The notes under the pieces were generated by a model, which had not been told where the DNA came from, ran no database searches, and saw nothing but the letters and a program-made list of their open reading frames with translations. Below, one piece after another: positions 1-8,693 of a stretch of 36,705 nucleotides of DNA. Source of the stretch: Eubacteriales bacterium (GTDB taxonomy: Bacteria; Bacillota; Clostridia; Tissierellales; Dethiosulfatibacteraceae). The stretch spans positions 1 through 36,705 of the forward strand of contig JAUYTY010000084.1 in NCBI GenBank assembly GCA_030694905.1. The letters run 5' to 3'. The first letter of the stretch is position 1. Each line of letters begins with the position of its first letter. Both the position numbers and the translations under genes were made by a program.

Positions 1-143
1 CGATGGCGGCCAGGGTCGTCCAGAAGGAAGGCCAGAAGTACAATCCTTCAAACTTCCTGCTGATGCATGCCATGGGACCGAACGTGGCGGGGGTTATCGG
101 CTCCGCTGTGGCGGCAGGTATGCTGCTCATGTTCTTTAACTGA
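1..143 (+). CDS. Na+-translocating decarboxylase beta subunit, C-terminal end
   Basis: This is the last 46 codons of a gene that enters from the left edge and stops at TGA 141-143. The translated tail carries the features of the final helix of the OadB/GcdB/MmdB beta subunit family: [19 protein letters not shown] followed by a short hydrophobic end. In that family the beta subunit is the membrane protein that couples decarboxylation of biotin-bound CO2 to Na+ export. The fragment cannot tell oxaloacetate, glutaconyl-CoA or methylmalonyl-CoA decarboxylase apart. It is about 58% GC by my count (81 of 140 bases), far above the AT-rich atp genes beside it. A hairpin terminator follows at 206-246. 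Confidence 0.88.
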   Translation, partial: MAARVVQKEGQKYNPSNFLLMHAMGPNVAGVIGSAVAAGMLLMFFN

Positions 144-205
144 TGAAATTACGGGATAGGTAAATGTCTGTAAATAAGCCAACAATCCCAAAATATAATT
201 GACAA

Positions 206-246
206 AGAGAAACGGAGATATAAAGATTATCTTCGATTCTCTTTTT
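206..246 (+). terminator. Terminator after the decarboxylase gene
   Basis: Arms 206-219 and 229-242 pair over 14 positions with one mismatch and one G-T wobble, around a 9-base loop. A T run follows at 242-246. It lies about 60 bases after the decarboxylase stop and separates that transcript from the atp operon. Confidence 0.8.
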
Positions 247-290
247 GGAAAGCTTTAGAAACACAGGATTGTGAAAAGTATGACAAATAA

Positions 291-319
291 TTGACATGTA
301 TAATTGAGTATGTTATCAT
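291..319 (+). promoter_or_regulatory. Sigma-A promoter P1 of the atp leader
   Basis: TTGACA at 291-296, a 17-bp spacer and TATCAT at 314-319. The -35 is perfect. A transcript would start near 326, about 270 bases before atpZ, and would meet the hairpin at 364-406. Confidence 0.65.
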
Positions 320-363
320 TTACAGTGTTGAGTATAGTTTTAAAAAGCTTTTTATGTCTTGTG

Positions 364-406
364 GAGTAAAAAAAACAGATGTTTTTGTTTTGTTTGCTCT
401 TTTTTT
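364..406 (+). terminator. Possible attenuator in the atp leader
   Basis: GAGTAAA (364-370) can pair with TTTGCTC (393-399), and an inner A-rich/T-rich stem lies between them. Seven T residues follow (400-406). Because it sits between promoters P1 and P2, it could attenuate P1 transcripts. The stem is AT-rich and has bulges, so strength is uncertain. Confidence 0.4.
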
Positions 407-407
407 A

Positions 408-421
408 TGAAAACGTTTATC
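408..421 (+). promoter_or_regulatory. Possible cre-like (CcpA) site
   Basis: TGAAAACGTTTATC matches the low-GC Gram-positive cre consensus TGWAANCGNTNWCA at 12 of 14 positions, failing only at the last two. It lies about 30 bp upstream of the second atp promoter. A single match in AT-rich DNA is weak evidence. Confidence 0.3.
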
Positions 422-452
422 TTAGCATAATTAAGATTAACTTTTGAATTGA

Positions 453-481
453 TTGATTTTTCAATTAAAACAGTATATAAT
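453..481 (+). promoter_or_regulatory. Sigma-A promoter P2 of the atp operon
   Basis: TTGATT at 453-458, a 17-bp spacer and TATAAT at 476-481. An inverted repeat AATTGA (447-452) / TCAATT (461-466) overlaps the -35 and could be an operator. The transcript would start near 488. Confidence 0.6.
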
Positions 482-595
482 TCTTTTACGGATTAGGGTT
501 TTCACCATTTATTGATAGGGTTATATTTAACTTGATAATTCATTGTCAAAATTCTAAAGAGTAATTCCGTAAATAATGTTTATTTAGGTAAAATA

Positions 596-820
596 ATGAA
601 TAATAATAACAAAATAAAAATATTTCAGAACCTCGCTCTAGTTTCACAAATTGGTATTATGATGATTGTTCCTATTGTGATAGGATTATTCATCGGCAAA
701 TTTTTAGATGAAAAACTGGGGACCGGATATGTTTTTTTGTTTATTTTTTTGGTCATAGGGGTCGGTGCGGCTTTTATCAATTTATATAAAATTGGAATGA
801 GAGACCAGAAGAAAAAATAA
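596..820 (+). CDS. atpZ: AtpZ/AtpI-family small membrane protein
   Basis: This 74-residue protein has two hydrophobic segments (about 13-35 and 43-65) separated by a short polar loop. That is the size and layout of the AtpZ family, often the first gene of F-type ATP synthase operons. The family is linked to assembly or Mg2+/Ca2+ supply of the enzyme, but its role is not settled. The ribosome site upstream is weak (TTTAGG), which would suit low expression relative to the structural subunits. It is followed after 2 bases by the atpI-like gene. Confidence 0.8.
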   Translation: MNNNNKIKIFQNLALVSQIGIMMIVPIVIGLFIGKFLDEKLGTGYVFLFIFLVIGVGAAFINLYKIGMRDQKKK

Positions 821-822
821 GG

Positions 823-1254
823 ATGTTCGGAAAGAATGGTGGGCATATGGGTGAGACCATCCAATTACAGTTTAAAATCATTAAGATATGCACGGCAATT
901 CTGTTGTCGCTATCAGCGATTGCTCTAGTTTTTTTTGATGATCCGCTGGTATGGGTTTATGGGTATATCTTTGGTGGATTGATTGGGATATTGAATTTTA
1001 TGCTTCTGGCAAAAACCATCGAAAAAGCTATGAAAATGCCTCCGGCAAGGGCTCAAATTTATGTATCTTCCAATTATTTTATTCGTTTTTCAATTATGAT
1101 CATTGTGCTGATCGTATCATTAAAGGCTGATTACATCAATACACTGGCTACTGTTATAGGATTGTTGCTGATTAAGCTTGTAATTCTTGTCACCAATATT
1201 TTGGGTGATAGGGAATATTATAAAAGAATTTTTAGAAGAAAGGAGGAGAAGTGA
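823..1254 (+). CDS. atpI: ATP synthase subunit I (AtpI family)
   Basis: This 143-residue protein has four hydrophobic segments in the arrangement of AtpI-type ATP synthase subunit I, which helps assemble the c-ring in the membrane. Its place between atpZ and atpB agrees. It may start at ATG 823 or at ATG 847 (MGETIQ); neither has a strong ribosome site, and the second would remove a polar eight-residue extension. Its TGA overlaps the first base of the atpB ATG, so the two are probably translationally coupled. Confidence 0.75.
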   Translation: MFGKNGGHMGETIQLQFKIIKICTAILLSLSAIALVFFDDPLVWVYGYIFGGLIGILNFMLLAKTIEKAMKMPPARAQIYVSSNYFIRFSIMIIVLIVSLKADYINTLATVIGLLLIKLVILVTNILGDREYYKRIFRRKEEK

Positions 1255-1985
1255 TGGAAAGTGGATTTGGGCCAAAAATTGTATGGGACTCAGGATGGAA
1301 AGTTCCCGGACTTGAGTTTTTAGGAAATTTTCAAATTACTGAGACTGTAACAGTAACATGGCTCATAATGATCGGGTTAATTGTTTTTTCAATGCTATCA
1401 ACTAGAAAACTCGAAAAGATACCAAAGAAATTACAGCTTGTATTAGAAATATTGGTTGGATCAATCAATAATCTGACAGCTCAGACTATGGGTGAGGACA
1501 AAAAGAGCTTCGCACCATACATGGGGACAATACTTTTATTTCTGGCTATAGCCAATCTGTCAGGATTAATTGGTCTCAGACCTCCGACGGCTGATGTGAA
1601 CACAACAATCGGATTGGCGATGATGACTTTTACATTAATCCATTTCAATGGTGTGAGGAAAAAAGGTATCGGAAGATATCTAAAGGAATTCACAGAACCG
1701 TTTATTCCAATGTTGCCACTGAATATAATTGGTGAGTTGGCAACACCTATATCTCTAGGCTTTCGTTTGTTTGGAAACATCATTGGCGGTTTAATCATCA
1801 TGAATCTGATCTATAGCGCTTTGGCTGGACTCAGCACCGCACTATTCGGACCTTCAGCGCTGCCAATCTTTCAAGCAGGACTACCTGCTGTGCTGCATGT
1901 TTATTTTGATTTATTCGCAGGTGTGCTACAATCATTTATTTTTACGATGTTGACCATGGTATATATATCAATGAAAATGGATTAA
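1254..1985 (+). CDS. atpB: F-type ATP synthase subunit a
   Basis: This membrane subunit forms the ion half-channels next to the c-ring. The product has 243 residues and several membrane helices. The essential arginine lies in the motif LATPISLGFRLFGNIIGG at about residue 171. ATG 1254 is chosen because AGGAGG at 1241-1246 is 7 bases away; the GTG three bases earlier is too close. The start overlaps the atpI stop. The c subunit downstream indicates that the ion moved is probably Na+. Confidence 0.95.
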   Translation: MESGFGPKIVWDSGWKVPGLEFLGNFQITETVTVTWLIMIGLIVFSMLSTRKLEKIPKKLQLVLEILVGSINNLTAQTMGEDKKSFAPYMGTILLFLAIANLSGLIGLRPPTADVNTTIGLAMMTFTLIHFNGVRKKGIGRYLKEFTEPFIPMLPLNIIGELATPISLGFRLFGNIIGGLIIMNLIYSALAGLSTALFGPSALPIFQAGLPAVLHVYFDLFAGVLQSFIFTMLTMVYISMKMD

Positions 1986-1999
1986 CATCAGGCGTATGA

Positions 2000-2314
<315 letters not shown>

Positions 2315-2372
2315 TTTTCAATTCATAGTGAAGTTTTAGACTTCAAATCATAGTAGGAAAGGAGGCAGCTAA

Positions 2373-2882
2373 ATGTTAAAGGCACCATTGATAGGATTTA
2401 ATTGGACCTTTGTTTTCCAAATAGTCAATACATTTATATTGTTCTATTTTCTTAAGAAATTTTTATTTGTTCCTGTTATAGGAATGATGGAAAGCAGAGA
2501 GAAAATTATAACAGATTCATTGCAGGATGCTGAAAGACTTAGCGAAGAAGCAGAGAAATACAAGCAACAGTATTATAGCATGCTTCAATCTGCCCAGGAT
2601 GAAGGCAAGGAATTAATAGAAAAAGCCAGAAAAAATGCCGATGAGAAATCTGAAAAGATACTCAAAGAAGCTAAAGAGGAAACCATCAAGCTTAAACAAA
2701 AGGCTGAGGAAGATATTCGTCAAGAGCGAAAGAAAGCTGTCAACGAGATCAAGGATGAGATATCTACTTTAGCTATTCTTGCGGCATCAAAAATTCTTGA
2801 GAATGAAGTGGATGAAGCAAGAAGCAAGACGCTTGTCAGCAAATTCATAGAACAGGTAGGGGATGAACAATGGCAGAATTAG
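2373..2882 (+). CDS. atpF: F-type ATP synthase subunit b
   Basis: This is the peripheral stalk subunit: 169 residues with one N-terminal membrane helix (about 12-30), then a long charged alpha-helical stretch rich in Glu, Lys and Ala that would form the coiled-coil dimer. The ribosome site AAAGGAGG precedes the ATG. It overlaps atpH by 13 bases, which suggests translational coupling. Confidence 0.94.
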   Translation: MLKAPLIGFNWTFVFQIVNTFILFYFLKKFLFVPVIGMMESREKIITDSLQDAERLSEEAEKYKQQYYSMLQSAQDEGKELIEKARKNADEKSEKILKEAKEETIKLKQKAEEDIRQERKKAVNEIKDEISTLAILAASKILENEVDEARSKTLVSKFIEQVGDEQWQN

Positions 2883-3412
2883 TGGCTAAGGTTTATTCTC
2901 AGGCTTTGTTTGAGGTTGGACTTGAAAAAAATTCACTTGACTTGTATCTGGAAGAATTGAAAGCTGTAACTGCTGCGTGCAGGGAATATCCGGATTTTTA
3001 TGAGATATTGAAATCTCCTAAAATAAAGACCGATGAAAAAAAGAGAGTCGTCAATGAGGTTTTTGGCGAAAATCACAGTGAAGAAATCAATAACCTCATT
3101 AAAATCATTTTGGACAAAAGAAGAATAAAGGATTTATTTAATATAGCCAAGGAATTTGAAGATTTGATTTACGAGCATAAAGGCATTGTGAAAGCCACAG
3201 CGTACACGATTAAACCTTTGACAACAGACGAGCATTTGGCTTTGAAGGAAAAACTACAACATTTGACACAAAAAGAGATTGAATTGACAAATCAAATTGA
3301 TGTAAATCTTCTGGGTGGAGTCATGATCAAGCTTGGAGATAAAGTAATTGACGGTACCCTAAGAGGAAAACTTAACAGGCTTCAAAACAGCTTGAAAGAA
3401 ATAATAGTATAG
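2870..3412 (+). CDS. atpH: F-type ATP synthase subunit delta
   Basis: The 180-residue soluble subunit joins the b stalk to the top of the alpha/beta hexamer. The N-terminal helical domain begins AELVAKVYSQALFEVG and the C-terminal part has the family motif with GGVMIKLGDKVIDGTLRGKLNRL. Position between atpF and atpA is canonical. Confidence 0.94.
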   Translation: MAELVAKVYSQALFEVGLEKNSLDLYLEELKAVTAACREYPDFYEILKSPKIKTDEKKRVVNEVFGENHSEEINNLIKIILDKRRIKDLFNIAKEFEDLIYEHKGIVKATAYTIKPLTTDEHLALKEKLQHLTQKEIELTNQIDVNLLGGVMIKLGDKVIDGTLRGKLNRLQNSLKEIIV

Positions 3413-3432
3413 GACAGGGGTGAGAAAAAGCA

Positions 3433-4941
3433 ATGAGTTTAAGACCAGAAGAGATTAGTTCAATTATAAAAGAACAGATAAAAAAATATGATACCAAGCT
3501 CGACACAGTTGACATAGGAACGGTGATTCAGGTAGGAGATGGTATTTCCAGAATACACGGTCTTGAGAATTGCATGTACGGTGAGCTTCTTGATTTTGGA
3601 AATGATACTTTTGGAATGGCACTCAATCTGGAAGAGGATAATGTCGGGTGTGTTCTTATGGGCAACGACATGGGTATCAAAGAGGGAGATACTGTAAAAA
3701 GAACCAAGAGGATTGTGGAAGTTCCTGTTGGCGATGCAATGCTGGGTAGGGTTATCAATTCGTTAGGACAGCCCATCGATGGAAAAGGACCAATTGAAAC
3801 AACCAAATTTAGACCTATCGAAGCAAAAGCATCAGGTGTAATCACAAGAAAATCGGTTTCTGTTCCATTGCAGACAGGTATAAAAGCCATTGATTCAATG
3901 ATCCCTATAGGCAGGGGACAAAGAGAGCTTATCATCGGAGACAGACAGACAGGCAAAACAGCAATAGCTGTGGATACAATCATCAATCAGAAGGGACAGG
4001 ATATATACTGCATATATGTCGCAATCGGACAAAAAAGATCTACTGTTGCAAAAACAGTTGAGATATTGGAATCTAACGGTGCCATGGAATATAGCCTCGT
4101 TGTTTCAGCCACAGCCAGCGAAATGGCCCCGTTGCAATATATTGCACCATACACAGGGGTGGCGATTGCCGAGGAATTCATGTATAACGGCAAGGATGTC
4201 CTGATTATATATGATGACCTTTCCAAGCATGCTGTTGCTTACAGAGCAATGTCATTGCTTCTTAGAAGGCCACCAGGTAGAGAGGCTTATCCGGGTGATG
4301 TTTTCTATCTTCATTCAAGATTGCTCGAGAGAGCTGCAAGACTTGATGATGCTTATGGTGGAGGTTCCATCACAGCATTGCCTATTATAGAGACACAGGC
4401 CGGAGACATTTCGGCTTATATTCCTACGAATGTCATATCGATTACAGACGGTCAGATTTTTCTAGAGACCGAGCTGTTCAATTCCGGGCAAAGACCGGCA
4501 ATCAATGCGGGATTATCTGTTTCCAGGGTTGGTGGTTCAGCACAGATTAAAGCGATGAAATCGGTAGCTGGAATGTTGAAGCTGGAGCTGGCGCAATACA
4601 GAGAACTGGCAGCATTTGCACAATTCGGTTCAGAGCTTGATCCTGAGACAAGAGCTACATTGGATCATGGCGAGAGATTGATGCAGATCATCAAACAGCC
4701 TCAGTATGAACCAATCAAGGTTGAAAGACAAGTCATGATGATTTATCTGGCCAATCAGAGGTATTTGAAAGATGTTCCGGTCAACAGGATAACTGAATTC
4801 GAAGGCAAGTTCTATGAATTTATGGAGAACAATTATCCTGAGATTGGCAAAGTCATATTTGAATCAAAAAATATTGACGATGAAACCAAAGGGAAATTGA
4901 ACGATGCGGTTGAAGAATTCAAGAGGGATTTTTTAGCCTAA
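3433..4941 (+). CDS. atpA: F-type ATP synthase subunit alpha
   Basis: This is the non-catalytic nucleotide-binding subunit, 502 residues, full length for the family. The N-terminal beta-barrel contains [23 protein letters not shown], the P-loop GDRQTGKT is at residues 169-176, and the family signature region near residue 360 contains [17 protein letters not shown]. The ribosome site GGGGTGA lies 21 bases after the atpH stop. Confidence 0.97.
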   Translation: MSLRPEEISSIIKEQIKKYDTKLDTVDIGTVIQVGDGISRIHGLENCMYGELLDFGNDTFGMALNLEEDNVGCVLMGNDMGIKEGDTVKRTKRIVEVPVGDAMLGRVINSLGQPIDGKGPIETTKFRPIEAKASGVITRKSVSVPLQTGIKAIDSMIPIGRGQRELIIGDRQTGKTAIAVDTIINQKGQDIYCIYVAIGQKRSTVAKTVEILESNGAMEYSLVVSATASEMAPLQYIAPYTGVAIAEEFMYNGKDVLIIYDDLSKHAVAYRAMSLLLRRPPGREAYPGDVFYLHSRLLERAARLDDAYGGGSITALPIIETQAGDISAYIPTNVISITDGQIFLETELFNSGQRPAINAGLSVSRVGGSAQIKAMKSVAGMLKLELAQYRELAAFAQFGSELDPETRATLDHGERLMQIIKQPQYEPIKVERQVMMIYLANQRYLKDVPVNRITEFEGKFYEFMENNYPEIGKVIFESKNIDDETKGKLNDAVEEFKRDFLA

Positions 4942-4971
4942 ATACCTTTTACATAGTCAGGAGGTGAAAAC

Positions 4972-5823
4972 TTGGCCCAGAACATGATTGATGTGAAACG
5001 CAGAATAAAAAGTGTTACCAGTACCATGCAGATAACTAAGGCTATGGAATTGGTAGCAACAGCCAAACTGAAAAGAGCCAGAAAAAAACTCGAGGCCACA
5101 AAACCATATTTTGAAACCATATTGGAGTCGATTGCAGAAATAATGTCCCATACAAAAGGCTTTAAGCACCCCTTTGTAGACGGAAGAAAAATCAACAACA
5201 CATTGTATGTTGTCATAACCGGTGACAGGGGTCTTGCAGGTGGTTACAATGCCAATATATGTAAGCTGGTAGAAGAGAAGGCTAAAGAAAATGAGAATGT
5301 AAAAGTGATAACAATTGGAACAAAAGGACGGGATTATTTTAAAAGAAAAGGTTATGAAGTTGTTGAATCGTATATTGGCATTTCCGAAACCCCTTCTTTA
5401 GATATGGCAATTGACATCAGCAAAAAGATTGTACAGATGTATCTAGATCAGGAGATTGATGAGATATATCTTGCTTACACTGAGTTTATCAGTACGATTT
5501 CTTACGAGCCTAAAGCCTTGAAATTGTTGCCGGTTGTCATACAAGAAGGAGAAGTGAAAAGCAAGACATTATATAGATACGAGCCATCACCTGAAAGCGT
5601 TTTGGAGTATCTTGTCCCGAAATATCTCAACAGTGTGATTTATGGTGCATCAATAGAAGCTTCAGCCAGCGAATCTGGATCCAGAAGAATCGCTATGGAA
5701 AGCGCGACAGATAATGCTAAAGACATGATTGAAGACCTTCAACTGCTATACAATAGAGCACGACAAGCATCAATAACGCAAGAAATAAGTGAGATCGTTG
5801 CCGGTGCGGATGCATTAAATTAG
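4972..5823 (+). CDS. atpG: F-type ATP synthase subunit gamma (TTG start)
   Basis: The central shaft subunit, 283 residues. A TTG start at 4972 is chosen because GGAGGTG at 4960-4966 is well placed and because the resulting MAQNMIDVKRRIKSVTSTMQITKAMELV matches the conserved family N-terminus. The next ATG (4984) would cut it. The C-terminal helix has SESGSRRIAMESATDNA and QLLYNRARQASITQEISEIVAGADAL, both typical. Confidence 0.95.
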   Translation: MAQNMIDVKRRIKSVTSTMQITKAMELVATAKLKRARKKLEATKPYFETILESIAEIMSHTKGFKHPFVDGRKINNTLYVVITGDRGLAGGYNANICKLVEEKAKENENVKVITIGTKGRDYFKRKGYEVVESYIGISETPSLDMAIDISKKIVQMYLDQEIDEIYLAYTEFISTISYEPKALKLLPVVIQEGEVKSKTLYRYEPSPESVLEYLVPKYLNSVIYGASIEASASESGSRRIAMESATDNAKDMIEDLQLLYNRARQASITQEISEIVAGADALN

Positions 5824-7254
<1,431 letters not shown>

Positions 7255-7290
7255 CAGGTCTTCAACCATTTAAGAGAGGTAGGTGAATAT

Positions 7291-7701
7291 ATGTCAAAGT
7301 TCATGCTTGAGATTGTAACGCCTGAAAGATTGTTCTTCGATGATGAGGTGGAGATGGTTATTGCCAGAGGCGTTGAAGGTGATATTGGTATTTTGAAAGG
7401 CCATGAACCCTTCGTAACACCACTGCAGATAGGGACAATTAAAATCAAGATTGACGGACAGTTTAAATTAGCTGCCATATCACAAGGCTACATGCAAGTC
7501 ACTAAAGAAAAGGTAGTCATTTTAGTGGATACAGCTGAGTGGCCAGAAGAAATTGATGTCAACAGGGCTGAAAAGGCAAGAGAAAGAGCTGAGAAAAGAC
7601 TTCAGCAAAAGACAGCAGATCTAGATATTCTTAGGGCTGAAATCGCATTGAAAAAAGCTGCTGCCAGACTTGGGGTAGCAAAAATGACCGGCAAACATTA
7701 A
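7291..7701 (+). CDS. atpC: F-type ATP synthase subunit epsilon
   Basis: The 136-residue regulatory subunit has an N-terminal beta-sandwich (LEIVTPERLFFDDEVEMVIARGVEGDIGILKGHEP) and a C-terminal two-helix arm rich in Ala, Arg and Glu, which can inhibit ATP hydrolysis. It is last in the operon and its stop codon abuts the terminator hairpin. Confidence 0.95.
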   Translation: MSKFMLEIVTPERLFFDDEVEMVIARGVEGDIGILKGHEPFVTPLQIGTIKIKIDGQFKLAAISQGYMQVTKEKVVILVDTAEWPEEIDVNRAEKARERAEKRLQQKTADLDILRAEIALKKAAARLGVAKMTGKH

Positions 7702-7725
7702 GACGCGGATGACCGCGTCTTTTTT
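7701..7725 (+). terminator. Terminator of the atp operon
   Basis: GACGCGG (7702-7708), a 4-base loop and CCGCGTC (7713-7719), then six T residues. The hairpin begins at the atpC stop codon. In the other direction it lies just past the kce stop, so it may partly serve both, though the reverse T tract is poor. Confidence 0.92.
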
Positions 7726-7733
7726 GTTGATGC

Positions 7734-8549
7734 CTATTTGTCAAGTCCAAGTATTCTTCTGGCCTCATCTGGTGTGGCGATTTCGCGTCCTAGCTCGTTG
7801 GCTATTCGAACTACTTTTTCGACCAGTTGCGCATTGGATTGAGCCAAAACTCCCTTCGATATAAATATATTATCCTCGAATCCTACTCTGACATGGCCAC
7901 CCTCAATGATTCCTACAGTCGCCAATGGTATTTCATGTCGTCCAATTCCCGCAACAGTCCATGTGGACCCCTTTGGAATGCTTCCAATCATATGCAGAAG
8001 ATCTCGGACATCTCCAGGGCAGGCACCAGGCACGCCTAAGACAAAGTCAAAATGAATAGGATGATTGATGATGCCTTTTTGTGCCAGATTTAATGCTGTG
8101 TTGATCATTCCTCTTTCAAAGCATTCTATTTCCGGTTTGACGCCAAGCTCTTTCATTCTATTTGCAAACTTGATGATGTATTCCTGAGTGTTCATGAAAA
8201 CATCATCGCCAAAGTTGGTTGTACCTGTACTCAGTGTGGCCATCTCCGGACTCAGTTCTATTGGTTGCATCCTCTCTTCCGCAGAATGCCAGACGGCACC
8301 ACCTGTTGAAGGTTGAAATATAATGTTGCATTTTTGTGCTATTTTCTCTTTTATGACCTTGTATGTCTCATAATCCTGGGTTGGTTTTCCTTCCTCATCC
8401 CGCGCATGGACATGAACGACGGATGCACCAGCCAAATAACACTGGTAAGCGGCCTCTGCAATTTCATCCGGGGTAAGGGGAAGATTTGGTTGTAGATCCC
8501 GGGTAACCTCTGCGCCAGTCAGCGCGGCTGTTATAATTAATTTTTCCAT
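7734..8549 (-). CDS. kce: 3-keto-5-aminohexanoate cleavage enzyme (BKACE family)
   Basis: The 271-residue product belongs to the beta-keto acid cleavage enzymes. Kce condenses 3-keto-5-aminohexanoate with acetyl-CoA to give 3-aminobutyryl-CoA and acetoacetate in lysine fermentation. The metal ligands His46 and His48 (HVHARD) and Glu225 (RVGFEDN) are present. Glu14 in TGAEVTR, the residue that contacts the substrate amino group in characterised Kce, and Arg221/Asp226 are conserved. These support an amino substrate and hence Kce rather than another BKACE. The ribosome site AGGAGGTC precedes the ATG. Unusually, no other lysine-fermentation gene is adjacent. The promoter carries a perfect palindrome. 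Confidence 0.85.
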   Translation of the reverse strand: MEKLIITAALTGAEVTRDLQPNLPLTPDEIAEAAYQCYLAGASVVHVHARDEEGKPTQDYETYKVIKEKIAQKCNIIFQPSTGGAVWHSAEERMQPIELSPEMATLSTGTTNFGDDVFMNTQEYIIKFANRMKELGVKPEIECFERGMINTALNLAQKGIINHPIHFDFVLGVPGACPGDVRDLLHMIGSIPKGSTWTVAGIGRHEIPLATVGIIEGGHVRVGFEDNIFISKGVLAQSNAQLVEKVVRIANELGREIATPDEARRILGLDK

Positions 8550-8584
8550 AAAGACCTCCTGAAATATTTCATTATCATCTATTA

Positions 8585-8614
8585 GGATAATCTATTTACA
8601 CTGGAGTGTAAATA
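8585..8614 (-). promoter_or_regulatory. Promoter of kce
   Basis: On the minus strand TTTACA is followed by a 17-bp spacer and TATCCT, a fair sigma-A promoter. The palindrome at 8592-8615 covers the -35 and most of the spacer, so a bound protein would block it. Confidence 0.5.
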
Positions 8615-8615
8615 G
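8592..8615. promoter_or_regulatory. Perfect palindromic operator at kce
   Basis: Arms CTATTTACACT and AGTGTAAATAG are exact inverted repeats of 11 bp around GG. It overlaps the kce promoter and ends about 20 bp before the -35 of the divergent ABC-F gene. Size and symmetry suit a dimeric repressor (TetR, GntR or MerR type), but no regulator gene lies next to it. Confidence 0.7.
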
Positions 8616-8634
8616 CAAAGGGACAAAATCATCT

Positions 8635-8663
8635 ATGACATCTAAAAGAATTTATGATAAAAT
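8635..8663 (+). promoter_or_regulatory. Promoter of the ABC-F gene
   Basis: ATGACA (8635-8640), a 17-bp spacer and TAAAAT (8658-8663). The expected start falls within the AACAGGGTTCTT motif at 8662-8676 described under repeats. Confidence 0.5.
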
Positions 8664-8676
8664 TAACAGGGTTCTT
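8662..8676 (-). repeat. Reverse copy of the AAGAACCCTGTT motif
   Basis: Read on the minus strand this is AAGAACCCTGTTAAT, 14 of 15 identical to 27603-27617 and 33120-33134. The flank also resembles the 33115 copy (TGAATTC against TGAATC). Here it overlaps the likely transcription start of the ABC-F gene. Confidence 0.4.
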
Positions 8677-8693
8677 GAATTCAGAGGTGACAT

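Larger units (their letters stand above)
144..595 (+). other. Non-coding region upstream of the atp operon
   Basis: This 452-base AT-rich gap has no convincing gene. In order it holds the decarboxylase terminator (206-246), a promoter (291-319), a 14-bp palindrome TAAAAAGCTTTTTA (341-354), a terminator-like hairpin with T7 (364-406), a possible cre-like box (408-421) and a second promoter (453-481). A leader of more than 100 bases then runs to atpZ. The leader length leaves room for regulatory RNA, but I could not match it to a known riboswitch. Confidence 0.6.

Noticed and set aside
3528-3986. A 152-codon minus-strand frame inside atpA
   Set aside because: An antisense shadow of a highly conserved gene, with low-complexity Ser/Pro/Ile-rich translation.
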